Source: Saccharothrix sp. S26 (GTDB lineage Bacteria; Actinomycetota; Actinomycetes; Mycobacteriales; Pseudonocardiaceae). Taken from it: a stretch of 64,000 nt of DNA. Shown in pieces: positions 50,705 to 60,397 of this stretch (positions are counted from its first letter, which is position 1; every line of letters starts with the position of its first letter). The position numbers and the translations under genes are program-made. The notes beneath the pieces were generated by a model, which made no database searches, was not told where the DNA came from, and worked only from the letters and a program-made list of their open reading frames with translations. The stretch spans positions 106,252 to 170,251 of the forward strand of contig NZ_JAJUWT010000026.1 of the NCBI RefSeq assembly GCF_021390395.1, given 5' to 3'.

Positions 50705-53524
50705 GTGGCCGTCCACCCCGACCACGACGACTCGATGCAGAAGGCCATCCGGGTCGTCCAAGCCTGGCTGCCGAACAACCGGCAGCCAACCACTGACGAG
50801 GTCACCTCCGCGGTTACGGGCGTGCACCTGATGATGACCAGCCAGGGTCTCGACATCGACCGGGTGCAGTTCGAGCGCGAGGTGCAAGCACTCGTCGCCA
50901 CCCACCAAGAGGAGTCCGCAGGGCTGGACGACCCGGAAGGGCACGTTCCTTGGCTGGCCGAGGCCAAGGCAGACCGGACCTGGTCCTTCTGGGAGCGCTA
51001 CCGACAGTACATCGAGGACGTCAAGATCCTCCCGAAACAGGTGGTGCTCCGCCTCGACCAGTCCACCGACCGCATTCTCGGTGCCCTGGAAGATCCGCTT
51101 CGTGCTGGCCAATGGCACCGCTATGGGCTTGTGGTCGGTCAGGTTCAGTCCGGCAAGACTGGCAACTACATCGGCCTTGCGGCCAAGGCGGTCGACGCTG
51201 GCTACAAATTGATCATCGTGCTCGCAGGCATGCAGAACAGCCTGCGCAGTCAGACACAGCTCCGCGTTGACGAGGGACTCCTCGGCTTCGACAGCCAGTA
51301 CCAGCAGCGCTCGGACGATGACGCGGGGGCTACCTCCTACATCGGAGTCGGCCGCCTGCCCGGCCGGGCACGGCTGAGGATCGGGTCGCTGACCACCAGC
51401 GCAGAGAGCGGCGACTTCAAGCGCAACGTTGCGAAGAACACCTCGATCCCGATCGGCGACTACCCGGTCGTGCTCGTGATCAAGAAGAACAAGAGCATCA
51501 TCAACTACGTCCGGAAGTGGATCGTCGAGGTAGAAGGGCACTCGACTGCCACCGGCGACCGGAAGATCGTCCGGGACATCCCGCTGCTAGTGATCGACGA
51601 CGAGGCCGACAACGCCTCGGTCAACTACGAGTCCGAGGACTCCGACCCCTCTACGATCAACGCCGCCATCCGCGAACTGCTTAACAGCTTCGCGAAGCGT
51701 GCCTACGTTGGCTACACCGCAACGCCTTTCGCGAACATCTACATCGACCCGTCCGTCGACCACGACCGGTACGGCCTCGATCTGTTCCCGAAACACTTCA
51801 TCGAAAACCTCCCGGCGCCGTCGAACTACTTCGGCCCGGAGCGTGTGTTCGGCTTGGAGAGCTCGGACCCGGACGAGGACGATATCGAGCCGCTGCCCAT
51901 CTTCCGCAAGGTTCTGGACTACCAGCAGTGGATGCCTGACAAGCACAAGAAGGGATGGGCACCGCCTGCGGATCTTCCGGAGTCCCTTCGGCGGGCGATC
52001 GACTCGTTCGTCCTTACCTGTGCGGCTCGACGTGTGCGGGGCCAGGTGCACGACCACAACTCGATGCTCGTGCACGTCACTCGGTTCCAGGACGTCCAAG
52101 CGCGCATCGCGCAGCAGGTCGACGAGTACGTTCGGCTGCTTCGAGACGAGCTGCGCGACCGCCACGGCAGCGCATCGGCACGAGCCTACGGCCGGCTGCG
52201 CGACTTCTGGGAACGTGACTTCGCGCCTACCAGTGCGAAGTTCCCTTCCAGGGGTCTCGACGACATGTCGTGGGGACACGTCGAGAAGGAGCTCCGCGCC
52301 GCCTTGGAGAAGATCCAGGTCCGCACTATCAACGGTAGTTCGCAGGACGCTCTGGAGTACTACGACCATCGACGCACCGGCCTGTCGGTCATCGCGATCG
52401 GAGGGGACAAGCTCTCTCGCGGTCTTACCCTTGAGGGCCTCAGCGTGAGCTACTACCTGCGCGCATCGAGGACTTACGACACGCTCCTACAGATGGGGAG
52501 GTGGTTCGGATACCGCCCGCGGTACGAGGACCTGTGCCGGCTGTACACGACCCCCGGACTGCGTGACGCATACTGCGAGATCACCTCGGCCGACAACGAG
52601 CTTCGGCGGGACTTCGAGGAGATGTCTGCGCTCGACGCGAAGCCCACCGAGTTCGGACTGCGGATGCGTACCTCGCCGGTCGGACTCGGCATCACCGCAG
52701 CGAACAAGATCCGCCGAGGACTGAAGGTCAAGCTCAGCTACTCGGGTGACATTCCCGAGACGATCATGTTCGACCTTCGAAACGGAATCGTCGAACGCAA
52801 CCTTGAGCGGTTGAAGAACTTCGTCCAACGTCTCAATCAGATCGCCGTCGCCCGCAAGGACGGTGAGAAGGATCGGCCTAGCATCGTGTGGGAGGGCATC
52901 TCTCCCGAGGAGGTCGTCGACCATTTCCTGGGTCAGTACGAGGCGGACGCCAAGGCTCAACGAGTCAAACCGGCGTTCATCACCGAGTACATTAGGCGGT
53001 GCCGTAAGGTCGGAGAGTTGTCGAACTGGACGGTGAGGCTGGTCAGCAGCGGCACCGGTCAGTCCTACAAGCTCGGATCCCATACCATCGGCTTGGTCGA
53101 GCGCGCTTCGACCAACGACCCGATCAGTGAGCAACGGTATGTCATTCGCAGGGTGCTGAGCCCCAGTGACGAGAGTCGCGACCTCGACGAGGACCAGCGC
53201 AAGCGTGCACTGGCGGAAACAAAGCTGGTGGCGAAGGCCCGTGCGGAGCGCGGGGGCAAGGTCAGTGATCCTAAGGTCCCTACTGGCACGGTGCTGAGGA
53301 AGCAACGCCGTCCGGACCAGCCTCTCCTCCTTCTCTACACGCTTGAACACCCTGCAGCGACGGCAGCCCGGAAGGCCAAGCAGCCGATCCCTGACGGTCT
53401 GTCCCCAATCGTCGGCTTCGCGATCAGTTTTCCGTTCTCTCGTCACGCCACCGAGGTTGAGTACGTCGTCAACGACATCTGGTTGCAGCAGGAGTTGGAT
53501 GACCTTGACGGGGACGCCGAGTGA
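50705..53524 (+). CDS. Z1-domain SF2 helicase-like endonuclease-associated protein
   Basis: 939 aa. Walker A-like GQVQSGKTGNYIGLAAKA (about residue 145), DEAD-box-like VIDDEADNAS (about 295), YVGYTATPFANIYIDP (motif III-like), GGDKLSRGLTLEG and LLQMGRWFGYRPRYEDLC (motifs V/VI) define the Z1 family of restriction-linked SF2 ATPases. Start GTG has GGAGG 6 nt upstream. It overlaps the next gene by 4 nt. It probably translocates on or remodels DNA for cleavage. Confidence 0.93.
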   Translation: MAVHPDHDDSMQKAIRVVQAWLPNNRQPTTDEVTSAVTGVHLMMTSQGLDIDRVQFEREVQALVATHQEESAGLDDPEGHVPWLAEAKADRTWSFWERYRQYIEDVKILPKQVVLRLDQSTDRILGALEDPLRAGQWHRYGLVVGQVQSGKTGNYIGLAAKAVDAGYKLIIVLAGMQNSLRSQTQLRVDEGLLGFDSQYQQRSDDDAGATSYIGVGRLPGRARLRIGSLTTSAESGDFKRNVAKNTSIPIGDYPVVLVIKKNKSIINYVRKWIVEVEGHSTATGDRKIVRDIPLLVIDDEADNASVNYESEDSDPSTINAAIRELLNSFAKRAYVGYTATPFANIYIDPSVDHDRYGLDLFPKHFIENLPAPSNYFGPERVFGLESSDPDEDDIEPLPIFRKVLDYQQWMPDKHKKGWAPPADLPESLRRAIDSFVLTCAARRVRGQVHDHNSMLVHVTRFQDVQARIAQQVDEYVRLLRDELRDRHGSASARAYGRLRDFWERDFAPTSAKFPSRGLDDMSWGHVEKELRAALEKIQVRTINGSSQDALEYYDHRRTGLSVIAIGGDKLSRGLTLEGLSVSYYLRASRTYDTLLQMGRWFGYRPRYEDLCRLYTTPGLRDAYCEITSADNELRRDFEEMSALDAKPTEFGLRMRTSPVGLGITAANKIRRGLKVKLSYSGDIPETIMFDLRNGIVERNLERLKNFVQRLNQIAVARKDGEKDRPSIVWEGISPEEVVDHFLGQYEADAKAQRVKPAFITEYIRRCRKVGELSNWTVRLVSSGTGQSYKLGSHTIGLVERASTNDPISEQRYVIRRVLSPSDESRDLDEDQRKRALAETKLVAKARAERGGKVSDPKVPTGTVLRKQRRPDQPLLLLYTLEHPAATAARKAKQPIPDGLSPIVGFAISFPFSRHATEVEYVVNDIWLQQELDDLDGDAE

Positions 53525-54531
53525 GAGTAGACGAGCAGGACTGGCAAGACCTCGAAGCCGAGCGGCACAGGCGCGGGGTGGTGAGCAGGCGGTTGTACCC
53601 GGCTTCCCAGCGTGACCTGTTCATCGCGATCGATCAGGTCACAGGGCAGCGGATGTTGGTCATCAGGACATCCAGCAGTCATGCGATGGCAGCATTGCGC
53701 CGGTTTCGCGCCTTTCCCCGAACCCGCGGGTTGCATCTTGAATTCGTCGGCCTCACCGACGGACAGCGGGAGCTTCGGATCGCGCTCATGACCGCAGATC
53801 TACGGGAAGTATTCAACCCGCTCCTGACCGACATTGCCGACGCGGCCCAAGCCGCCCCAGATGATACTGAGGCGCTCGTCGCTGCCGTCCAGCGGTTCGA
53901 CCACTGGCGCAATCTGCTTCAGACGATCGGGGACACAGGGCTTTCGAAAGAATCCCGGCGAGGGCTCTACGGCGAGCTGCGTGTGCTCCGAGAGCACATC
54001 CTGCTCGCTCTTTCGCCAGTGGAAGCATTGCGGTCGTGGACGGGGCCTCTACTGGCAAACCAAGACTTCCAGGTGAACAGGTGCGCCATCGAGGTGAAGA
54101 CGACCTCCGCGAGAGGCCCGCAGTCCCTTCAGATCGCCAGCGAGCGCCAGCTCGACGAAACCGGGGTTGAACACCTGTTTCTCGTCCACCTGTCGGTCGA
54201 TGAGCGACAGGGCGGCAACGGCGAGTCTCTGAATGCAGCCGTGGAGTCCGTGCGGCGCCCGTTCGACGCCTTCGGGCTTGCCACGCAGTTCGACGAACTC
54301 CTCATGCGGATCGGATTCTTCTCACACCAACGGCACCTATACGACGACCCTCGCTACACCGTCCGCGCGGAACACCTTTGGAGCGTCCAAGACGACTTTC
54401 CGCGCATCACCGAGACCGACCTGAGGCCCGGAGTAGGCGACTGCCAATACCGCATCACCACGACCGGCCTCGAGCGGTTCGAGGTCTCGCCCGAACAACT
54501 CGCCGTCACCCTTGGAACGCCGCATGCCTGA
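53521..54531 (+). CDS. PD-(D/E)XK motif protein (DUF4420)
   Basis: 336 aa. The nuclease core is visible in GLYGELRVLREH (Glu), then QDFQVNRCAIEVKTTSARGP: Asp and E-V-K of PD-(D/E)XK. The C-terminal part YRITTTGLERFEVSP is a small beta domain. It probably is the endonuclease subunit of the Z1/MORC system. GTGA overlap with the Z1 gene and an 8-nt overlap with AIPR. Confidence 0.9.
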   Translation: MRVDEQDWQDLEAERHRRGVVSRRLYPASQRDLFIAIDQVTGQRMLVIRTSSSHAMAALRRFRAFPRTRGLHLEFVGLTDGQRELRIALMTADLREVFNPLLTDIADAAQAAPDDTEALVAAVQRFDHWRNLLQTIGDTGLSKESRRGLYGELRVLREHILLALSPVEALRSWTGPLLANQDFQVNRCAIEVKTTSARGPQSLQIASERQLDETGVEHLFLVHLSVDERQGGNGESLNAAVESVRRPFDAFGLATQFDELLMRIGFFSHQRHLYDDPRYTVRAEHLWSVQDDFPRITETDLRPGVGDCQYRITTTGLERFEVSPEQLAVTLGTPHA

Positions 54532-56536
54532 CTCCGACCGCGCCCATTACGCCCATGATCTCGTTTCAGACGTGCTCGCCACCGCCGACGCCGAGAACGC
54601 CAGCTCCCCGGAGACCTTTACGCGGCGCGTGCTTGACGAACTCGAACAGGCCGGCGAGGTTGAGAACACTTTCACCGCGTACTATAAGGCACACGGTGTC
54701 GAGGTCAGCGGTTACGGCGAGACCGACTCGTTCGGCTCACTTGACCTGTTCATCAGCTTGTTCCGGCAGCAGCCCTTAGAAGACCGCACGAGCCGCACCC
54801 AGGTCGAAGCCCTCTTCAAGCGACTGATCAACTTCATCGCCCGTTGCCGCTCCGGCCTGCGCAAGGACATAGATGAGGCCTCCGACGTGCACGACATGTG
54901 CCTCGCCGTCGAGAAGGCATTGCCTAACGCGGACAGGATCCGTCTCTTCCTGCTGACCAACACCGTCTGTACCACTACAAGCCTGCCGCGGACCGAGATC
55001 GACGGTGTTCCCGTTAGCTTCGAGATCTGGGATCTTACACGGCTGCATCGGATGTCGAGTTCAGGCACTCTGAGTGAGCCCATCGTTGTGGACTGTGTAC
55101 CAGCGCTGCCTTGCCTCGCCACGCCTGTGACTGACCGTGACTACTCGGTGTTTCTCGCAATCATGCCAGGCGAGGAACTCCACGCGCTGTACGGGCAGTA
55201 CGGCACGCGACTGCTCGAACTGAACGTCAGATCCTTCCTGCAAACCAAGGGGGCGGTGAACAAGGGCCTTCGTGAAACCCTGCTCAACAATCCCGAGAGG
55301 TTCCTAGCCTACAACAACGGCATTACCGCGACGGCTTCCAAGATCGAATTTGTGGAGCTGGTCGAGGGGGGACGCGCCATCAGTCGCATCCATGACCTCC
55401 AGATCGTCAACGGTGGCCAGACCACCGCCTCGATCCACTACGCCCGCGCTCGCGACAAGGCCGACCTCTCACAGGTCTTCGTGCAGATGAAGCTTACGGT
55501 GGCCTCACCAGACCGGTTGCCGGAGATCGTTCCCGAGATCTCCAAGTACTCCAATACCCAGAACAAGGTCACCGTCGTCGACTTCAGCTCCAACCACCCG
55601 TTCCATGTGGCGGTTGAAAAGGTCACCAGAGCGCTGTGGGCGCCTGCTCCGGACGGGACCGGTCAGGAAACCAAGTGGTTCTATGAACGTGCACGCGGCC
55701 AGTACTCCGACGCCCTCGCCAGGGAGCGGACCCCAGCTAATCAGCGCAAATTCAAAAATACCCATCCGACGGCCCAGAAGTTCACTAAGGCGGACATCGC
55801 AAAGTTCCTGCACTCGTGGATGAAGCTGCCCCACCTCGTGAGCCGTGGAGCCGAGAAGAACTTCCGCGAGTTCATGATCGGGCTGGAGGACAACCCGCCG
55901 TCGGTGGACATCCGCTACTGCCAGCACCTGATCGCGCTGGCCAAGCTCTTCCGCGACACCGAGAAGATCGTGTCCAGCCACCGCTTCGGTGGCTATCGGG
56001 CGAACATCGTCACGTACACCATCGCTCGTCTTGCGGCTGCGACCGACCAGAGAATCGACCTCGACCGCATCTGGCGCGAACAACGGCTCAGCGATGCTCT
56101 CACCAGGGCGATCAGTGACCTGTGTGTGCCGGTTCGCGAGCTGATCATCAGTCCCGAACGCGGAGCCAACGTCGGCGAGTGGGCCAAGCGGCCGGAGTGC
56201 TGGGACAAGGTCGAGAGACTCCCGTGGCAACTGCCCGACGACTTGGCCGCCGAACTCGTTGACCCGGCGGCCATCGCCGCCAGCGATGGATCGACAGGCA
56301 ACGCCATGCACAGCGACGTTGCGATCGCGTCCGGTATCCCCGCCTCGGAGTGGCTCGCCGTCGCCAAGTGGGCGAAGGAGACACAGAACCTGGAGCCGTA
56401 CCAGCGTCAGATCGCGTACACCATTGGCCGCTATCTGGGCAGGGAGTGGACTATCAGTGATAAGCAGGCGGCACAAGGGTTGAAGCTGATGCGTGAGGCC
56501 AAGGCTCAAGGGTTTCGTACCGAGATCGAACTGTAG
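54524..56536 (+). CDS. AIPR family protein (abortive-infection phage resistance)
   Basis: 670 aa. The AIPR signature is clear: NVRSFLQTKGAVNKGLRETL, FLAYNNGITATASKIE, IVNGGQTTASIHYA, VFVQMKLTV, ISKYSNTQNKVTVVDFSSNH. AIPR proteins are conserved partners of phage-resistance and Z1 restriction systems; a nuclease-like function is suspected. ATG at 54524 overlaps the preceding gene; ATG at 54512 is an alternative. Last gene of the operon. Confidence 0.93.
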   Translation: MPDSDRAHYAHDLVSDVLATADAENASSPETFTRRVLDELEQAGEVENTFTAYYKAHGVEVSGYGETDSFGSLDLFISLFRQQPLEDRTSRTQVEALFKRLINFIARCRSGLRKDIDEASDVHDMCLAVEKALPNADRIRLFLLTNTVCTTTSLPRTEIDGVPVSFEIWDLTRLHRMSSSGTLSEPIVVDCVPALPCLATPVTDRDYSVFLAIMPGEELHALYGQYGTRLLELNVRSFLQTKGAVNKGLRETLLNNPERFLAYNNGITATASKIEFVELVEGGRAISRIHDLQIVNGGQTTASIHYARARDKADLSQVFVQMKLTVASPDRLPEIVPEISKYSNTQNKVTVVDFSSNHPFHVAVEKVTRALWAPAPDGTGQETKWFYERARGQYSDALARERTPANQRKFKNTHPTAQKFTKADIAKFLHSWMKLPHLVSRGAEKNFREFMIGLEDNPPSVDIRYCQHLIALAKLFRDTEKIVSSHRFGGYRANIVTYTIARLAAATDQRIDLDRIWREQRLSDALTRAISDLCVPVRELIISPERGANVGEWAKRPECWDKVERLPWQLPDDLAAELVDPAAIAASDGSTGNAMHSDVAIASGIPASEWLAVAKWAKETQNLEPYQRQIAYTIGRYLGREWTISDKQAAQGLKLMREAKAQGFRTEIEL

Positions 56537-56546
56537 ATTTCATCTT

Positions 56547-57002
56547 TCATCGGGTTCGTGGCAGGCGACCGGCCGATGCGCTGGCGGCTAGGTCGCGAGA
56601 ATGCGCGGCGTCGGGGTGTATCTGTGGTGTGCCACAGAGCGTTGAGTCGGTAAATGACCTGAGGGAGGTCGAGGTCGGACTGGCTTTCGCTTGAATTGGG
56701 ACCATGTCAACAGCGAGCACAGGAGGCCGAGATTCCGAGCAACCTGCTTTCTCGCAGGGGACTATCGTGCATGCGCAGTGGACCGAAGGTGCGGTACCGA
56801 ACACACGCATGTCCATCCGGGCCAGCCGCATCGTCACGTGGTGGCGGGTCAGCCCGTGCAGACCGCCGACGGCGGGGCGGGGCGCGGTGTCGGCGGGCGA
56901 TGCGGACACCACGCCGGCGAGGTATGCGATCACGCACGCGGCGGCGATCAGGGCGAGCCAGCGGCCGGGCCGGAACTCGCGGGACGTGTTGATCGTGGGC
57001 AT
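56547..57002 (-). CDS. Small membrane-anchored protein at the end of the transfer operon
   Basis: 151 aa. One N-terminal transmembrane helix (WLALIAAACVIAYLAGVVSA, residues about 15-35) is followed by a Thr/His/Arg-rich and then Cys-containing region (VHCACTIVPCEKAGC). ATG at 57002 has GGGAAG 8 nt upstream. The last 60 residues look unlike the rest and could be read-through into the junction with the defense module. Possibly a spread (Spd)-like protein; function unproven. Confidence 0.55.
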   Translation of the reverse strand: MPTINTSREFRPGRWLALIAAACVIAYLAGVVSASPADTAPRPAVGGLHGLTRHHVTMRLARMDMRVFGTAPSVHCACTIVPCEKAGCSESRPPVLAVDMVPIQAKASPTSTSLRSFTDSTLCGTPQIHPDAAHSRDLAASASAGRLPRTR

Positions 57003-57046
57003 CGGTTTTCTTCCCTGGTGTGCCGACCTCGACGGTGTGCCGAGGT

Positions 57047-57213
57047 GGGTCGGAACAAGGCCCGTTTCCGGGCCTGGAAATCCCTGTGACGGGTAAGCCG
57101 TGGCGGCCTCTGAGGGGTGGAACATCGCCTGTCCGTGCAGCTCGCGGGCCTCTGGGCGGTCGGATGGGGTCGGAACAGGGGCGTGTCGGGGTTGGAACGG
57201 GTGTTCCGACCCC
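57047..57213. repeat. GGTCGGAACA-type repeats, candidate clt/operator region
   Basis: Direct copies GGGTCGGAACA occur at 57047-57057 and GGGGTCGGAACAGGG at 57166-57180; an inverted pair GGGGTTGGAAC (57188-57198) / GTTCCGACCCC (57203-57213) follows, next to the end of the TraB-like gene. TraB-type translocases recognise short repeated sequences in their clt locus, so these are candidates; operator function is the alternative. Confidence 0.5.
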
Positions 57214-57224
57214 GCGCCGACCTC

Positions 57225-59414
57225 TCAGCCGTCGATCGCGGAGCGGACGACGTCCACGTCGACCACGCTGACCGGGTTCGGGTGGCCCTGCACGCGACGC
57301 TTGCCCGCCGAGGGCACCCCGGCCGCGCGCAGTGCCTCGCCGAGCGTCTTCACGTCCCAACCGATGCGCGCGGCCAGCGCGCCCGTGGGCACCAAGCCGT
57401 GCTCGTCGTGGCCGATCAAGCCGTCCAGCAGCGCCAACACCTCGGGCAGTTCGTGCACCAGCTCGGCGTCCACCGGCTCCGGGCTGGTCGCGGTGGCGGT
57501 CACCTCGTCGGCCAGGCGCGCGGCCACCGTCGGGTCCAGCACCGCCAGGTCGCGCTTCCCGATGGCGTCCCCGGTCAGCGTCCCGGCCTGCTCACGCAGT
57601 ACGCGACCGCGCTCGCACGCGGCACGGATGGCGGCGATGTGCAGCAGGTGGGTCCGCACGGTCACCGCGTCACCGGCCGACAGTTCGGTCTCGCCGTCCG
57701 CGCCCAGCAGCAGGCCGACGCCCTTGTGGCTGGTCAGCAGTTTGGAGGCGTCCATCCCGGCCTTGTAGGTGCCCGCGCCGAGGATGGTCTCCGACGCCTG
57801 CCAGGTCATAGTCTTCAGCGCGAAACGGGTGCCGAGCTGTCCGCGCAACCCGTCCGGGATGACCTGGGCGTCCGGCTTCTGGGTGGCCAGGATCAGCGAG
57901 TAGCCGGCGGCCGGGCCGGTCTTGGCGATGTAGGTCAGCAGCTCGCAGATCCGGCCGCCGATCTTCTTGCCCTTGAGGTTGTCCTTGTCCAACGGCACGT
58001 TCAGGCCGAGGAAGTTCTGCACCTCGTCGATGCCGATCACAGTCAGTGGCATCCCGTGGGCGGGGTCGCGGGTGATCTCCGGAGTGACCTTCGACTCCGG
58101 GCACAGCTCGTCGTCCATGTCCGCGAGCCGGTCGAACCGGTCGGCGACGTCGGCGGCGCACTCCTCCAGCACGTGGATCAGGCGGCGGGCGTCGGCCTCG
58201 CGCGACCCTCGGATGAACCGGTGCGCCACCTGCTCGAACGGGCGGAAGTCCTTGCCTCCCTTGCCATCGGCAATGATCAGCCGCACATGCGGGTCGAGCG
58301 CGGCGGCGGTGAGTGGCAGACGTGCGACGAACGTTTTGCCCTGGCGAGGGATCGCGCCGATCAGCAGAGACGTCCACACCACCGGCAGGGTCACCGCCGC
58401 GCCGCGGGCGGTGGTGCCGAACGGCACCGGCCGCCACAAGTCCCAGGATGTCGCCGAGGCGAGCGGACCGGGGACCGGTTCGGCGGCGTAGGGGTCGGCG
58501 TCGCCCACCCACAGCGCCAGCCTGCCCGCATGGCCGTCGTCGCCGCGCACCCGCTCTACGATCAGCCGCACTTCGTCGACCGCCAGCGCAGAAGCCAGCG
58601 CCTCCCGCTTGCCGATCACGTCAGAGGCCTTGCGGCTGGGCGGCAGGTCAATGGTCAGCGCCCACCCGGCACCGTCGTGGCGCGGCGCCTTGACCAGCAT
58701 CAACGATTCATCACGGCCGATCAGCTTGGCATCGCGGAACGCGATTACCAGGTGGTCGCCATTCATCAGCCACGCCAGCGACCGGGAGCCCAGACGGGTG
58801 CTCCGCCCGCCTGCGCCGTCCTTGCGCTGCCCGGCGACCGCCAAGATCACCGACACCGCGCCACCCGCGACCACCAGCGGCAGCGAACCGGCGGTCAACT
58901 CGGCGATGAGACCGCCCAACCCCGTCACGCCGACGGTCAGCACAGAGATCACGCCTCGGCGGCGGCGCACGACGGCGATCTCCTGCCACTTGTCGGCCAA
59001 CCGGTCGGCGGCCTTGGACGCCTCGTAGAAATCGGCCACCCGCACCCACGCCCACCAGGCCCGTGCCGACACCGTCAAGCCGCGTCCGACGGCCGCCGGG
59101 TAGCGCACCGGCACCATCACCACCCGGCCCGCCAGCTCAGCCCCAGCCTGGCGGGCGGACTCGGCGGTCTGCCACTGGGCGGGCAGCCGCGATGCCGCCG
59201 ACTCGGCCAGCCGGCGGACACGGGAACGCTGGTACTCGGCCTCGGTGATCAGCTCGCCGTCCAGCACCGGCGTGGCGGCCTCGACCGTGTCCGCCGCGCC
59301 CGGCTTCTCGGCACCCGGCCCGACGGTCGACACCGAGGCCGCCTCGTGCCCGGCGGTGTCCGGGAGCGGGATCCGCTCGCCGCCCACGTCGTCCTTCTGC
59401 TGCGTCAGGCTCAC
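57225..59414 (-). CDS. FtsK/SpoIIIE-type DNA translocase (TraB-like)
   Basis: 729 aa. After a 110-residue cytoplasmic start, two transmembrane helices (VISVLTVGVTGLGGLIAELT and SLPLVVAGGAVSVILAV) are followed by the motor: Walker A GAIPRQGKTFVARLP, Walker B LTVIGIDEVQNFLG, and GTRFALKTMTWQASETILG. The C-terminal 90 residues form a winged-helix-like domain that may recognise the clt repeats. GTGA overlap with the upstream gene. It is the single-protein double-strand DNA conjugation motor of actinomycete integrative elements. Confidence 0.93.
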   Translation of the reverse strand: MSLTQQKDDVGGERIPLPDTAGHEAASVSTVGPGAEKPGAADTVEAATPVLDGELITEAEYQRSRVRRLAESAASRLPAQWQTAESARQAGAELAGRVVMVPVRYPAAVGRGLTVSARAWWAWVRVADFYEASKAADRLADKWQEIAVVRRRRGVISVLTVGVTGLGGLIAELTAGSLPLVVAGGAVSVILAVAGQRKDGAGGRSTRLGSRSLAWLMNGDHLVIAFRDAKLIGRDESLMLVKAPRHDGAGWALTIDLPPSRKASDVIGKREALASALAVDEVRLIVERVRGDDGHAGRLALWVGDADPYAAEPVPGPLASATSWDLWRPVPFGTTARGAAVTLPVVWTSLLIGAIPRQGKTFVARLPLTAAALDPHVRLIIADGKGGKDFRPFEQVAHRFIRGSREADARRLIHVLEECAADVADRFDRLADMDDELCPESKVTPEITRDPAHGMPLTVIGIDEVQNFLGLNVPLDKDNLKGKKIGGRICELLTYIAKTGPAAGYSLILATQKPDAQVIPDGLRGQLGTRFALKTMTWQASETILGAGTYKAGMDASKLLTSHKGVGLLLGADGETELSAGDAVTVRTHLLHIAAIRAACERGRVLREQAGTLTGDAIGKRDLAVLDPTVAARLADEVTATATSPEPVDAELVHELPEVLALLDGLIGHDEHGLVPTGALAARIGWDVKTLGEALRAAGVPSAGKRRVQGHPNPVSVVDVDVVRSAIDG

Positions 59415-60397
59415 ACCGCACCCCTGCGTAGGGCGTCGCGGATCTCGCGGGCCGTGCCGGTGCCGCACCCCAGCGCCTCTCGCAGCCGGGTGGCGGACGG
59501 ATCGACGGGCAACCGGCCAGCGGCGATCAACCGCCGGGCGCGGTCCACGAGTAGGGCTACTCGGTCGTCGGTAGCCCCGTGCTGTGCCGCCGTCGTGTCA
59601 GGGGCGTTGTCCCTGTACTTCGGGCCGGTAGTGGCGGCGGTAGGGCCTACCGGGACGCCGTGGTCCAGGTCCGCGAACGCCGACCAGATCACCGGAAGCA
59701 CCATCACCGCGCCGACCGCGACCAGCGGGCCGATGGCGTGCGCGAGAAGCTGCATCGCGTCGAACCGCGCCCACGACACCGACACCCACGGCAGGTACGG
59801 CCACACGTTCAGCGTCAGCGTCACCGCGAGCGCCCCGTACTCGACCGCGGACAGGTGTCGGTGCCGCAGCACCCGGCCCCGAGCCGCCAGGAACGCCCGC
59901 GCCCCGACGATCACCAACAGCACCGCCGAGACCACCGGCTCCACCGCCCACGCACCCCACCACGCGGCGGTCCTCTCGACTATGCCGCGCGTGAGCGTGA
60001 AATGGACACCTGTGGTGGACCAGCCCAGCGCACCGACCAGCGCCACCAAGGCCACGACGGTGAGCACCAGGCGCACCCGCGCCGCCTGCCACGCCCGAGC
60101 CGCCGGGTCCTGGGCCAGCGCGTGCAGCCGGGCGGCCTCGGCGGCACGTTTGCGGCTGCGGCGCACCCGGTCGGTGTCGAGCAGCAGTGGCGCGGCGTCA
60201 GCCTGCAACTCCAGCAGCGCGTGCGCCTCGTCCACCTCGGCGCGCAACTCCCGGACCCGCCTGGTGGCTGGCGGTACGACGGCCGGGGTCGGGTTGGACA
60301 CGGCCGGGGCCTCTCCGGCCACGTACTTCACGACTTCGGCCACGGCGCGCTGTACGTCCTCGTCGCTCGGTTCGGGGAACGGGATGAGGGTGGTCAT
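59411..60397 (-). CDS. Spd-like membrane protein (DUF2637 type)
   Basis: 328 aa. Four or more transmembrane helices lie between about residues 110 and 240 (VRLVLTVVALVALVGALGW; VVSAVLLVIVGARAFLAA; YGALAVTLTLNVWPYLP; IGPLVAVGAVMVLPVIW); the C-terminal 60 residues form an HTH-like helical domain (RLREALGCGTGTAREIRDALR). This matches the DUF2637/SpdB-like proteins that accompany TraB and help intramycelial spread. ATG at 60397, overlapping the upstream stop (ATGA). Confidence 0.85.
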   Translation of the reverse strand: MTTLIPFPEPSDEDVQRAVAEVVKYVAGEAPAVSNPTPAVVPPATRRVRELRAEVDEAHALLELQADAAPLLLDTDRVRRSRKRAAEAARLHALAQDPAARAWQAARVRLVLTVVALVALVGALGWSTTGVHFTLTRGIVERTAAWWGAWAVEPVVSAVLLVIVGARAFLAARGRVLRHRHLSAVEYGALAVTLTLNVWPYLPWVSVSWARFDAMQLLAHAIGPLVAVGAVMVLPVIWSAFADLDHGVPVGPTAATTGPKYRDNAPDTTAAQHGATDDRVALLVDRARRLIAAGRLPVDPSATRLREALGCGTGTAREIRDALRRGAV

